Positions 35,003 through 47,285 of a stretch of DNA of 64,000 nt are shown piece by piece; the stretch's first letter is position 1, and each line of letters begins with the position of its first letter. The position numbers were made by a program, and so were the translations under genes. The DNA is from Syntrophus sp. (in: bacteria) (GTDB taxonomy: Bacteria > Desulfobacterota > Syntrophorhabdia > Syntrophorhabdales > Syntrophorhabdaceae): the NCBI GenBank assembly GCA_013824645.1, contig PNOF01000001.1:62001-126000 (forward strand), read 5' to 3'. The notes under the pieces are model-generated. The model made no database searches. It saw only the letters and a list, made by a program, of their open reading frames with translations, and was not told the origin of the DNA.

Positions 35003-36723
35003 TATTGCAGGCGTTGACATCCTATTACAATCGAACAGCTCAGGGCGGCGGTGATATCGCGGCTCCGGGATTCCAGAAGCAACAAATCCCTTTTCTCATA
35101 GTTTTGGACCAAGAGGGCCGCTTTGTTGATCTCCAAGACACTCGTAGCGGAGAGGGAAAGAAAAAGATTGGACGGACCTTCACTGTGCCTAAGGCTATTA
35201 AGAAGACGAGCGGTATTGCATCCAATCTCCTCTGGGACACACCCGCCTACGTTCTTGGCCGTCCGAAACCTGACCAGAATGATACTCCCGAAAAGCCGGT
35301 GAGGCAGAGGCAGGCATTTCTGGATCGTATCAAAGAAAGCTTCCCGGGTCCAAATGCAGAAATTGCGGTTTCTGCCATTCTTACGTTTCTTGAGGGAAAC
35401 GATTTTCAAACCCTTTTTGATCATCCTTCATGGAAAGAAATCGAAGAAAAGGGGCTTATACTGAGCTTCAAGCTCAATACTGACAACAGCCTTGTTTGTG
35501 AGAGGCAGGCTGTTGTAAATGCACTCGGAGGGACAAAGACGCCAACAAAAGGTAACGGCATCTGTCTTGTAAGTGGTGAAGCGGACACACCGGTCAGGCT
35601 TCACACTGCCATTAAGGGTGTATGGGGCGCTCAAACATCAGGAGCCAACATTGTCTCCTTCAATCTTAGGGCGTTCACATCCTTCAACAAAGAGCAGGGT
35701 CTTAACGCTCCCGTGGGAGGACGGAGTGAATTTGCTTACACTACGGCACTGAACACCCTTCTTGAAAAAGGATCACGACAGCGTTTACAGGTGGGTGATG
35801 CCAGCACTGTCTTTTGGGCTGAAAAAAAACATGTCATGGAAGATGTTTTTGCCGACATATTCGGCGAGCCCGCTAAGGACAATCCTGTGCAGGATCACAA
35901 AAGCCTTATTGCCTTATTTTGTGCTCCTAAAACCGGCAGCAGACCGGAACTTGATCCAAACACACGCTTCTATGTCCTCGGACTGGCCCCTAATGCAGCC
36001 CGAATAGCAGTCCGTTTCTGGTACAACGGCACAGTCAAAGAAGTTGCTGACAACATTTACCAGCATTTTGAAGACTGTTCAATTGTTCACGGGCCTAATC
36101 AACCAGAAACGCTGTCTCTCTTCCGTCTATTGGTTTCAACAGCATCACAAGGCAAATCAGAGAATATACAACCGAATCTCGCGGGAGATTTCATGCGGAC
36201 CATTCTCGCAGGAACACCATATCCGCAAACATTGCTGGCTGCCGCTATTCGACGGCTGCGGGCTGAACACGAGGTTACGTACGCTCGCAGCGCGCTGATA
36301 AAGGCAATGTTGGTCAGGGAGTCGAGATACTACAATAAAAACCATAAGGAGGTAGGCATGGCATTGGATAGAACAAATGGCAACATCGGCTACCGGCTCG
36401 GGCGGCTTTTTGCCGTTTTGGAGAAGATACAAGAAGAGGCCAATCCCGGTATTAATGCCACGATCCGGGACCGCTATTACGGAGCAGCGTCAAGTACCCC
36501 AGTGGCCGCGTTCTCACAGTTAATGAAGCTCAAAAATCATCACATTTCAAAGTTGGATAGTCGTGGACGTGCAGTCAATCTTGAACGTATCGTCGGAGAG
36601 ATAGTCGATGGCATTAACGAATTCCCGACATATCTTTCGCTTTCAGACCAAGGTCGGTTTGCCGTTGGCTATTATCATCAACGACAAGATTTCTTTACCA
36701 AGAAAGATGAACAGCAAATATAA
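34999..36723 (+). CDS. cas8c: Cas8c (Csd1), large subunit of type I-C Cascade
   Basis: About 574 residues, normal for Csd1. Starts MILQALTSYYNRTAQGGGDI, with GFQKQQIPFLIVLDQEGRF, GRTFTVPKAIKKTSGIASNLLWD and YVLGRPK near the N-terminus, NIVSFNLRAFTSFNKEQGLN in the middle and FYVLGLAPNAARIAVRFWYNG in the second half. The protein reads the PAM and stabilises the R-loop. The ATG at 34999 overlaps the cas5c stop (ATGA); a longer frame from 34927 would lie inside cas5c. The 3' end also encodes the small subunit Cas11c from an internal start. Confidence 0.96.
   Translation: MILQALTSYYNRTAQGGGDIAAPGFQKQQIPFLIVLDQEGRFVDLQDTRSGEGKKKIGRTFTVPKAIKKTSGIASNLLWDTPAYVLGRPKPDQNDTPEKPVRQRQAFLDRIKESFPGPNAEIAVSAILTFLEGNDFQTLFDHPSWKEIEEKGLILSFKLNTDNSLVCERQAVVNALGGTKTPTKGNGICLVSGEADTPVRLHTAIKGVWGAQTSGANIVSFNLRAFTSFNKEQGLNAPVGGRSEFAYTTALNTLLEKGSRQRLQVGDASTVFWAEKKHVMEDVFADIFGEPAKDNPVQDHKSLIALFCAPKTGSRPELDPNTRFYVLGLAPNAARIAVRFWYNGTVKEVADNIYQHFEDCSIVHGPNQPETLSLFRLLVSTASQGKSENIQPNLAGDFMRTILAGTPYPQTLLAAAIRRLRAEHEVTYARSALIKAMLVRESRYYNKNHKEVGMALDRTNGNIGYRLGRLFAVLEKIQEEANPGINATIRDRYYGAASSTPVAAFSQLMKLKNHHISKLDSRGRAVNLERIVGEIVDGINEFPTYLSLSDQGRFAVGYYHQRQDFFTKKDEQQI
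36346..36723 (+). CDS. cas11c: Cas11c small subunit, internal in-frame start within cas8c (coding from 36358)
   Basis: AAGGAGG at 36346-36352 lies five bases before an in-frame ATG at 36358 (MALDRTNGNIGYRLGRLFAV). The resulting 121-residue product corresponds to the C-terminal helical domain of Cas8c. It is established for type I-C systems that a small subunit, Cas11c, is translated from such an internal site and lines the Cascade belly. The strength and spacing of this ribosome site inside a coding region is direct sequence support. Confidence 0.85.
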   Translation, partial: KEVGMALDRTNGNIGYRLGRLFAVLEKIQEEANPGINATIRDRYYGAASSTPVAAFSQLMKLKNHHISKLDSRGRAVNLERIVGEIVDGINEFPTYLSLSDQGRFAVGYYHQRQDFFTKKDEQQI

Positions 36724-36750
36724 CCAATACGAGATAAGGAGAATATACCC

Positions 36751-37860
36751 ATGAGTGACACAACTAATACAGTTCAGAATCGTTACGACTTTGTGCTCTT
36801 TTTCGATGTCAAAGACGGCAACCCCAACGGAGACCCGGACGCCGGAAACCTTCCTCGCATGGACCCGGAAACAGGCCACGGCCTTGTCACGGACGTGTGC
36901 CTCAAAAGGAAGGTACGGAATTATGTGCAGTTAGCGAAGAATTGCGAGAAGGGAAATGACATATACGTCAAGGAAAAGGCTGTACTAGGACGAGCCCACG
37001 TAGAGGCTTTTAAAGATCTGGGTATTCAGCTTGGCGAGGAGTACAAAACGTCGATAGGAAAAGAGGTTTATGAGGGGCTGGAGGAAACTGGACTTCCTCC
37101 AGGAATCACAACAGATGGTGATGAAGATGCCAATATTTACAGTCTCACGGTGGCTTCCGATGCTGATAAGAAAGAAATAAAAGAATGGCTTAAAGACAAT
37201 AAACCAATCAAAGCAATCAAGGACACAATTAATGATGCCCTCAAACAAGCCAAAACACGAAAGCCGTCAGGAGAAGAAGTTGAACAAGGCAGAGAAAAGA
37301 TGTGCGAGAAATTCTTCGATATTAGAACTTTTGGAGGGGTCCTTTCTCTAAAATCGGCACCCAACTGTGGGCAAGTGAGAGGTCCCGTCCAGTTGACGTT
37401 TGCCCGCAGTGTTGATCAGATTGTGCCCCTGGAACACAGCATCACCAGAATGGCAGTAGCCACCGAAGCAGAAGCCGAGAAGCAGCAGGGAGATAATCGC
37501 ACAATGGGCCGTAAATTTACTGTGCCTTACGCTCTCTATCGCTGCCACGGCTTTATTTCTGCCCCTTTAGCTGACAAGACCGGTTTTAGTGATACCGATC
37601 TCACTCTCTTCTGGGATGCCCTTGCAAATATGTTCGAGCATGACCGGTCTGCCGCACACGGTGAGATGACAGCCCGCAAGCTCTTTGTTTTCAAACACGA
37701 TTCCAAAATGGGCAAGGCCCCAGCACACCAGCTATTTGATCTGGTTGAGGCAAAGCGGGCCAACGGTAATGACAAGCCGCCCCGCGCTTTTTCCGACTAT
37801 AGGATCGAATTTGACAAGGCTAAGGTCCCAGCAGGAGTAACAACAGAAGAGAAGATATAA
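36751..37860 (+). CDS. cas7c: Cas7c (Csd2), backbone subunit of type I-C Cascade, with an insertion
   Basis: 369 residues; typical Csd2 proteins have about 280-300. The family sequence is clear at both ends: RYDFVLFFDVKDGNPNGDPD, DPETGHGLVTDVCLKRKVRN, FDIRTFGGVLSLKSAPNCGQVRGPVQ (core NCGQVRGPVQ), LEHSITRMAVATEAEAEKQQ, GDNRTMGRKFTVPYALYRCH and NMFEHDRSAAHGEMTARKLF. The extra residues fall roughly between 95 and 180 and are Lys/Glu-rich (KEWLKDNKPIKAIKDTINDA). Six or seven copies coat the crRNA. AAGGAG precedes the ATG. Confidence 0.95.
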   Translation: MSDTTNTVQNRYDFVLFFDVKDGNPNGDPDAGNLPRMDPETGHGLVTDVCLKRKVRNYVQLAKNCEKGNDIYVKEKAVLGRAHVEAFKDLGIQLGEEYKTSIGKEVYEGLEETGLPPGITTDGDEDANIYSLTVASDADKKEIKEWLKDNKPIKAIKDTINDALKQAKTRKPSGEEVEQGREKMCEKFFDIRTFGGVLSLKSAPNCGQVRGPVQLTFARSVDQIVPLEHSITRMAVATEAEAEKQQGDNRTMGRKFTVPYALYRCHGFISAPLADKTGFSDTDLTLFWDALANMFEHDRSAAHGEMTARKLFVFKHDSKMGKAPAHQLFDLVEAKRANGNDKPPRAFSDYRIEFDKAKVPAGVTTEEKI

Positions 37861-37879
37861 GAACTGAGGGAGGTAACCC

Positions 37880-38434
37880 ATGGCCCTTGAACCCATCATC
37901 CCTCCTCACGGCGAGTACCGGGAACTGAAGTCTCACCAGATGGCGGAGATCATTTACGAGGCTACGGTAGTTTTCTGCGGGCGCTTCATCGAGAAACGGT
38001 CGCGCACCAATGATCAGATGGTACAGGCGGCCCGGAGCAGCAAGCAAAATATCACCGAAGGCAGCATGGCCTCAGGCACCTCAAGGAAGACGGAGCTTAA
38101 GCTCATCGGCGTGGCGCGGGCAAGCTTGGAAGAACTACTGCTTGATTTTGAAGATTTTCTGCGGCAGAAAGCATTGCCCCTGTGGGGCAAAGAGCACGCC
38201 AAAGCCAAGGAAGTTCGAACACTTGCCTGGAAAGAAAATAGGTCCTATTCGACCTATAAGGCCTATTTCGAAAACCCAAACCCGGAGGTTGCAGCAAATG
38301 CCGCAATCTGCGTGATTCACCAGGCCAACTACCTCCTTGACCAGCAACTTCGGACCCTTGAAAAAAGCTTTCTTGAAGTACCGGATGCGGTCACAGACAA
38401 GAGGATCGCTGAGATAGCAATGAATCGTTCATGA
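37880..38434 (+). CDS. Four-helix-bundle protein (23S rRNA IVP-like) within the cas operon
   Basis: 184 residues. LKSHQMAEIIYEATVVFCGR, MVQAARSSKQNITEGSMASG and ELKLIGVARASLEELLLDFE form the standard pattern of the S23/IVP four-helix-bundle family, here in its longer suffix-containing form (an extra C-terminal helical stretch ANAAICVIHQANYLLDQQLR). Relatives include proteins from intervening sequences of 23S rRNA and the diversity-generating retroelement Avd protein; their molecular roles are mostly unknown. GGGAGG precedes the ATG, 19 bp after cas7c, so it is very likely co-transcribed with cas genes. Confidence 0.85.
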   Translation: MALEPIIPPHGEYRELKSHQMAEIIYEATVVFCGRFIEKRSRTNDQMVQAARSSKQNITEGSMASGTSRKTELKLIGVARASLEELLLDFEDFLRQKALPLWGKEHAKAKEVRTLAWKENRSYSTYKAYFENPNPEVAANAAICVIHQANYLLDQQLRTLEKSFLEVPDAVTDKRIAEIAMNRS

Positions 38435-38461
38435 CAGACCAAAAAGGAGTAACAATTTCTT

Positions 38462-39502
38462 ATGATGACTTTACGACGCTTCCTTTTCGGACTTGATGTA
38501 ATTCCTGCAACTACGTCCTGGTACCTGGCTGACATTAGCGAAGCAAAAGGCAGGCAGGAGCTTTTTACAAGACAGTCGCCACAGCGGCTAAAAACACTCA
38601 AGGAACATGCCCTCGTCGAGAGTGCAGTCTCTTCCAATCGCATCGAGGGTATTGAGGTAGATAACAAGCGCATCGGCACAATTATCTTTGGAAATACGCT
38701 TCTTCACGATCGTTCCGAGGAAGAGGTTCGCGGTTACCGGGAGGCGCTTAATCTCATCCATGAAAAGAGCTCACAATTGCCGATCCGCGAGGAAGTCCTG
38801 AAAGAATTGCATCGGATTACCCGTGGGGAAATATGGGATGCAGGAAAATACAAGGAGAAAGACGGCGACATTATTGAAAAACAACAGAACGGCACGTCGA
38901 GTGTCAGGTTCAAGACAGTTTCTGCGGCAAGGACTCCCGACTGCACGAGGGAGCTCATTGTTTTGTTGCATAGCATATTAGATGAAAGAAAGGTTCACCC
39001 TATCATTGCACTTGCCGCGTTCAATCTCGACTTTTTGTGTATCCATCCATTCCGTGATGGAAACGGAAGAGTCTCCAGACTGCTCATGCTCTTGCAGTGC
39101 TATCATCAGGGTATTGAAGTTGGAAGGTATATAAGCCTTGAGCGGCTTATCGAACAGAACAAGGAGCGATATTACGAAACGCTGAAGCTGAGTTCGGAAG
39201 GGTGGCATGAGGGCAGTCATGATCCGTGGCATTACATCAATTTTATCTGTTACATTCTGAAAAGCGCATATAGAGAATTTGAAGAAAGATTGGGCAGGCT
39301 GCCACAGCCGAAAGGCGAAAAAACAGCGTTAGTGCATGGTGCAATAAACGGCTTCCCCAGTAGTTTCAGCGTTGCCGAGATTCAGCGAAAATGTCCCGGC
39401 GTTGGCATTGATATGATTCGGCGGGTGCTAAAAGATATGCAGAGCGAAGATATTGTTGAATGCATAATACGAGGTAGAGATGCAAAATGGCAAAAAAGGT
39501 AA
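38462..39502 (+). CDS. Fic-family AMP-transferase (class II) within the cas operon
   Basis: 346 residues. The catalytic motif HPFRDGNGRVSR is complete, with the histidine at about residue 195. The inhibitory helix motif SNRIEG near residue 60 (pattern S/T-x3-E-G/N) lies N-terminal, defining a class II self-inhibited enzyme. A C-terminal winged-helix segment (FSVAEIQRKCPGVGIDMIRR VLKDM) may bind DNA. Fic enzymes usually transfer AMP to a protein hydroxyl. It follows the four-helix-bundle gene by 27 bp and precedes cas4 by 50 bp on the same strand, interrupting the usual cas7-cas4 junction. Target unknown. Confidence 0.92.
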   Translation: MMTLRRFLFGLDVIPATTSWYLADISEAKGRQELFTRQSPQRLKTLKEHALVESAVSSNRIEGIEVDNKRIGTIIFGNTLLHDRSEEEVRGYREALNLIHEKSSQLPIREEVLKELHRITRGEIWDAGKYKEKDGDIIEKQQNGTSSVRFKTVSAARTPDCTRELIVLLHSILDERKVHPIIALAAFNLDFLCIHPFRDGNGRVSRLLMLLQCYHQGIEVGRYISLERLIEQNKERYYETLKLSSEGWHEGSHDPWHYINFICYILKSAYREFEERLGRLPQPKGEKTALVHGAINGFPSSFSVAEIQRKCPGVGIDMIRRVLKDMQSEDIVECIIRGRDAKWQKR

Positions 39503-39552
39503 TTCGGTAATGACTATTTAATTAGGTATTTAATTAGGTAAGGTAACCTACA

Positions 39553-40185
39553 ATGTTCGAAGAAGACGACCTGATTATGATTTCAGCTTTGCAGCACTAC
39601 GTGTTCTGCCCCCGCCAGTGCGCCCTGATCCACATCGAGCAGGTGTGGGCGGAGAGCAGGCTTACAGCCGAAGGGCGCATCATGCATGAGAAGGTGCATG
39701 AGGAGGGCAACGAATCACGGGGTAGTGTACGGATCGCCAGGGGCGTGCCGTTACGTTCCCTGCGGCTGGGCCTCGTAGGCGTAGCTGATGTGGTTGAGTT
39801 TCATCGTGTTGAAAGAAAGGTCTGGCAACCCTTCCCTGTCGAGTACAAGCGGGGAAAACCAAAGCCGGACCATTCGGACTCCATTCAATTGTGCGCGCAA
39901 GCCATGTGTCTTGAAGAGATGCTCGATATTGCCGTTCCTCAGGGAGCGCTCTTCTACGGAAAAACCAGACGGCGCCATGATGTTATTTTCGATGATTCGT
40001 TGAAGGCAGAGGTAGAGAAGACTGCACAAAACATTCGTGCATTGATCGCTTCGGGATGCACCCCGGAGCCGGTCTACGCGAAGCGTTGCGAAAGCTGTTC
40101 CCTTGTCGCCACATGCCTTCCTAAGCAAATAGGGCGGCACAAGTCGGTCAAACGCTATTTGGAGGGGGTGATGAAAGAGACATGA
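39553..40185 (+). CDS. cas4: Cas4 adaptation exonuclease
   Basis: 210 residues. N-terminal MISALQHYVFCPRQCALIHI supplies one iron-sulfur cysteine; the C-terminal cluster CESCSLVATC supplies the other three. Between them the PD-(D/E)XK core is seen as GVADVVEFH and PFPVEYKRGKPK. Cas4 trims prespacers and selects the PAM before Cas1-Cas2 integrates them. The gene overlaps cas1 by ATGA and follows the Fic gene. Confidence 0.95.
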   Translation: MFEEDDLIMISALQHYVFCPRQCALIHIEQVWAESRLTAEGRIMHEKVHEEGNESRGSVRIARGVPLRSLRLGLVGVADVVEFHRVERKVWQPFPVEYKRGKPKPDHSDSIQLCAQAMCLEEMLDIAVPQGALFYGKTRRRHDVIFDDSLKAEVEKTAQNIRALIASGCTPEPVYAKRCESCSLVATCLPKQIGRHKSVKRYLEGVMKET

Positions 40186-41213
40186 AAAAGCACCTCAACA
40201 CGCTTTTTGTGACAACGCAAGGGGCATATCTTGCGAAAGAGGGTGAAACAGTTGTCGTGAAGGTTGAAGGCGAGGTCCGTCTCCAGCTTCCTATCCATAC
40301 CATCGGCGGCATTGTCTGTTTCGGTCAGGTGTCATGCAGCCCATATCTCATGGGGTTTTGCGCAGAAAAGGGCGTGGCGCTGAGCTTCCTTACTGAATAC
40401 GGGCGCTTCCTTGCGCGGGTACACGGTCCCGTATCAGGGAATGTCCTACTGCGACGAGAGCAATACCGGTGGGCTGATGATCCTGTCCGTTCGGCAAATA
40501 TGGCCCGGTATTTTATCATCGGAAAAGTGGCCAATTGCAGGACCGTTCTTCAAAGGGCGCTGCGGGACCATTCAGAGAAGATGGAAGAAGAGGACCTTCG
40601 CCGCACCGTCACACTGCTGGGACGCTGCCTTGAGCGATGCAATCACGAGTCGGACCTTGAAGTCTTGCGGGGGATAGAAGGCGAATCGGCCCATGCCTAT
40701 TTTTGCGTCTTCGATAATCTTATCGTTTCCCAGAAAGATACGTTCAGATTTAAAGAACGCAGCAGGAGGCCGCCGCTTGATAATATAAATTGTCTGCTTT
40801 CGTTCCTGTACACGTTGCTTACCCACGATGCCCGTTCTGCCCTCGAATCTGTGGGTCTTGATCCGGCTGTTGGTTTTCTTCATCGCGACAGGCCGGGACG
40901 GCCAAGTCTTGCCCTCGACCTCATTGAAGAATTCCGCCCGTTTCTTGCCGACAGGCTTGCGCTGTCTCTCATTAATCTGCGCAAGGTGCAGGGAAAAGGT
41001 TTTAAAACGATGGAGTCCGGCGCTGTTACAATGGAAGACGACACGCGCAAGGCTGTTATCACGGCATATCAGGAAAGGAAACAGGAAGAAATAATGCATC
41101 CCTTCCTGGAAGAAAAGGTAACCGTGGGGCTGCTCATGCATATGCAGGCGCTCTTGATGGCCCGTCACGTGCGGGGAGATATGGACGGCTATCCGCCATT
41201 TGTCTGGAAGTAG
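40182..41213 (+). CDS. cas1: Cas1 integrase (type I-C)
   Basis: 343 residues. N-terminal beta domain KKHLNTLFVTTQGAYLAKEG, then the alpha-helical catalytic domain. The metal-binding residues are the Glu in LRGIEGESAHAYFCVFDNL, the His in VGFLHRDRPGRPSLALDLIE and the Asp in the same segment (LALDLIEEFRP). Length is normal. Cas1 with Cas2 inserts new spacers at the leader end of the array. Confidence 0.97.
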   Translation: MKKHLNTLFVTTQGAYLAKEGETVVVKVEGEVRLQLPIHTIGGIVCFGQVSCSPYLMGFCAEKGVALSFLTEYGRFLARVHGPVSGNVLLRREQYRWADDPVRSANMARYFIIGKVANCRTVLQRALRDHSEKMEEEDLRRTVTLLGRCLERCNHESDLEVLRGIEGESAHAYFCVFDNLIVSQKDTFRFKERSRRPPLDNINCLLSFLYTLLTHDARSALESVGLDPAVGFLHRDRPGRPSLALDLIEEFRPFLADRLALSLINLRKVQGKGFKTMESGAVTMEDDTRKAVITAYQERKQEEIMHPFLEEKVTVGLLMHMQALLMARHVRGDMDGYPPFVWK

Positions 41214-41289
41214 AGAGAAACGATGGACGAGAGACGACCATCACACCCTGCGCGACTGGACGAGGGACGGAAAAGAGAAGGAGAATCAA

Positions 41290-41580
41290 ATGCTGGTGCT
41301 GGTGAGCTATGATGTGGCGACCACTGATCCCGGAGGGCAAAGACGTTTAAACCGGGTAGCAAAAGCTTGCAAAGATTACGGACAGAGGGTCCAATATTCT
41401 GTATTTGAGTGCATTGTTGATCCGGCTCAGTGGACAATGCTTAAGGACCGGCTCATAGGTGAGATCAACCCGGAGAAAGATAGTCTGCGGTTTTACTATC
41501 TGGGGTCAAACTGGAGGCACAGGGTCGAACATGTGGGAGCAAAAGAGGGCGTTGATCAGGAAGGTATTTTGATGGCGTAA
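41290..41580 (+). CDS. cas2: Cas2
   Basis: 96 residues. The ferredoxin-like fold begins MLVLVSYDVATTDPGGQRRL (conserved Asp after SY), then NRVAKACKDYGQRVQYSVFE, ending RVEHVGAKEGVDQEGILMA. I start at 41290, preceded by AAGGAGA; an earlier frame from 41200 has no family match. Cas2 is the structural dimer of the integration complex. The CRISPR array begins 184 bp downstream. Confidence 0.96.
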   Translation: MLVLVSYDVATTDPGGQRRLNRVAKACKDYGQRVQYSVFECIVDPAQWTMLKDRLIGEINPEKDSLRFYYLGSNWRHRVEHVGAKEGVDQEGILMA

Positions 41581-41764
41581 ATCCTCCGCGAACCTGAAGT
41601 GCCCATATTTTATCTGGGGGTTTCGCGGATGTGCATAACATACCGGATTTACAGCGGTTATTTTACGTTCTTTGAAAAGAGAATAGGCGATAATCAAGAA
41701 AATAGGACAGGTCCGCGAAATCTGTCAAAATAGCTCTTTGTTTTTAAGAAGTTAAACAAGTAAG
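41581..41764 (+). promoter_or_regulatory. CRISPR leader region
   Basis: 184 bp between the cas2 stop and the first repeat. The last 60 bases are A/T-rich (CTCTTTGTTTTTAAGAAGTTAAACAAGTAAG region). By position and polarity (degenerate repeat at the opposite end) this must contain the array promoter and integration signals; no clear -35/-10 pair is claimed. Confidence 0.65.
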
Positions 41765-45855
<4,091 letters not shown>

Positions 45856-46043
45856 CATGTTCTCCAGATCCATGCATTTTAATTACAACGCTTTGGCGCT
45901 TCTCTACCGCTGGATGTTTTCCACAATACTACACCTCCCAATAAGGAAACGGCAAGATCTTTTAATGTGAATAAAAGAGAAATGGCAGTACAAAAAACTC
46001 TTAATTAATCTTTCATTTAACCGATAAAGTGTTTAGAGAGATT

Positions 46044-46373
46044 ATGATGGGCACTTATAACGACAAAGACAATCAGAAATGTCCCCGATGTGGTTCTGAG
46101 ATGTGGCCCGAAAACGACCACCCAAACATGGTCAATGTACTTGTCTGCACAAAACCCACATGCCTCTACAGGGTCTATCCGGATTACCCAAGAAGAAACG
46201 GGAACCAGGAGATATGTTACCTCTGCGAGAAAATGTTTATAGTCCATGTTGATGATCTGGGGGTTCTCTGTCAGGCTTGCAAGCACACTGTATCGGAGTA
46301 CAAACAAAAATCATCGGAGAAATACCGGAAGCATCGCAAGCCAAGACAATCCGGGAATGTTCTTCATATCTGA
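46044..46373 (+). CDS. Small zinc-ribbon protein of unknown function
   Basis: About 109 residues with two cysteine clusters: CPRCGSE...VCTKPTC near the N-terminus and CYLCEK...VLCQAC in the middle, each a four-cysteine zinc ribbon, then a basic tail (KQKSSEKYRKHRKPR). Such arrangements often bind nucleic acid or protein partners, but no family is recognised. The frame opens at a GTG (46029); the ATG at 46044 is an equally likely start. It stands alone near the CRISPR end. Confidence 0.65.
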   Translation: MMGTYNDKDNQKCPRCGSEMWPENDHPNMVNVLVCTKPTCLYRVYPDYPRRNGNQEICYLCEKMFIVHVDDLGVLCQACKHTVSEYKQKSSEKYRKHRKPRQSGNVLHI

Positions 46374-46754
46374 CAAGGGTTTTCATTCAATTCTTCATTA
46401 ACCCTGATGAACTCGTAAAAAGTCTCAAATCCGTCACTCCCGTGAAAACGGGAGTCCATAACATAGTGAAATTACTGGATTCCCCCGTATCAAGTACGGG
46501 GCAGGCTCAGTCGAGCACGGAATGACAAAAAAGAAAAATCGACTTTTTGCGAGACCATCAACCCTTACTGCCAAACGTTGTCCACTCACGTTAACAACCT
46601 ATACTATTATTTCAATTCCTCCCAAAAAAAAAGTAAATACTCGCTAATCAACGTTTTCTAAAAGTAGTTTGTTTAATTTTTCTCAAGCTGCAAGAGTTAT
46701 CTTGCACGTAACCAAAAAAGTATGTTAAAAAATTAACAAGCGAGGTGAGTTCTT
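46374..46754. other. Intergenic region with palindromic repeat and GNAT promoter
   Basis: A CACTCCCG/CGGGAG palindrome pair spans about 46432-46526 (CACTCCCGTGAAAACGGGAG and GGATTCCCCCGTATCAAGTA), a relative of the CATTCCCG intergenic repeats. A possible promoter, TTGCAC (46702-46707) and TTAAAA (46725-46730) with a 17-base spacer, precedes the GNAT gene. Confidence 0.5.
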
Positions 46755-47207
46755 ATGAGTAATTTTCTTGACAAGCTCAGTATCCGACAGATGAGTACGG
46801 ACGACGTAAACTCTATAGTGGATATTGATACGAAAGTTCTTGGTGAAACCAGGAAAGATTACTGGGTTACGAAGGTCATAAAAGAAGCGGACTCAAGGCC
46901 TCCCGATGCCTCCCTGATCGCCGAGATCGATGGTAAGGTTGCCGGTTTTATCCTCGGAGAAGTAAGTGGATGGGAATTTAAAGTTCCAAACAACATCGGG
47001 TGGATCGACACAATCGGAATAGACCCTGACTATCAGAATAGAGGCATCGCAAAAGTTCTTGCCATCGCATTAATAACAAACCTCCAGCAACGTGGTGTTG
47101 ATACGATCTATACTCTTGTTAACTGGAATGATTGGGACCTTCTCCAGTTTTTCCATGCCATGGGTTTTTCTCGTGGTGATATGATCAACCTTGTGCTCAA
47201 AGTATAA
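46755..47207 (+). CDS. GNAT-family N-acetyltransferase
   Basis: 150 residues. GNAT fold: IRQMSTDDVNSIVDIDTKVL (motif C), VAGFILGEVSGWEF, then WIDTIGIDPDYQNRGIAKVL with the acetyl-CoA pyrophosphate loop Q-N-R-G-I-A, and a C-terminal beta strand after VNWNDWDLLQFFHAMGFSRG. Resembles RimI-like enzymes; substrate unknown. GAGGTGAG precedes the ATG. The TAA stop codon is part of the palindromic repeat that follows. Confidence 0.9.
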   Translation: MSNFLDKLSIRQMSTDDVNSIVDIDTKVLGETRKDYWVTKVIKEADSRPPDASLIAEIDGKVAGFILGEVSGWEFKVPNNIGWIDTIGIDPDYQNRGIAKVLAIALITNLQQRGVDTIYTLVNWNDWDLLQFFHAMGFSRGDMINLVLKV

Positions 47208-47257
47208 TTCCATTTCTAAATCAAAGCGCTATCTTTGATTTAGAAATGGAATTATAC
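47202..47257. repeat. Dispersed structured repeat, copy 5 (minimal palindrome)
   Basis: Two perfectly complementary 25-base arms (beginning GTATAATTCCATTTCTAAAT) flank the six bases CGCTAT. Without the core it is the same reduced form as copy 3. The outermost bases GTATAA are the last codons of the GNAT gene, including its stop. Confidence 0.85.
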
Positions 47258-47285
47258 CAGTTTTTCTTTTAAACTCTTTTTAGTG

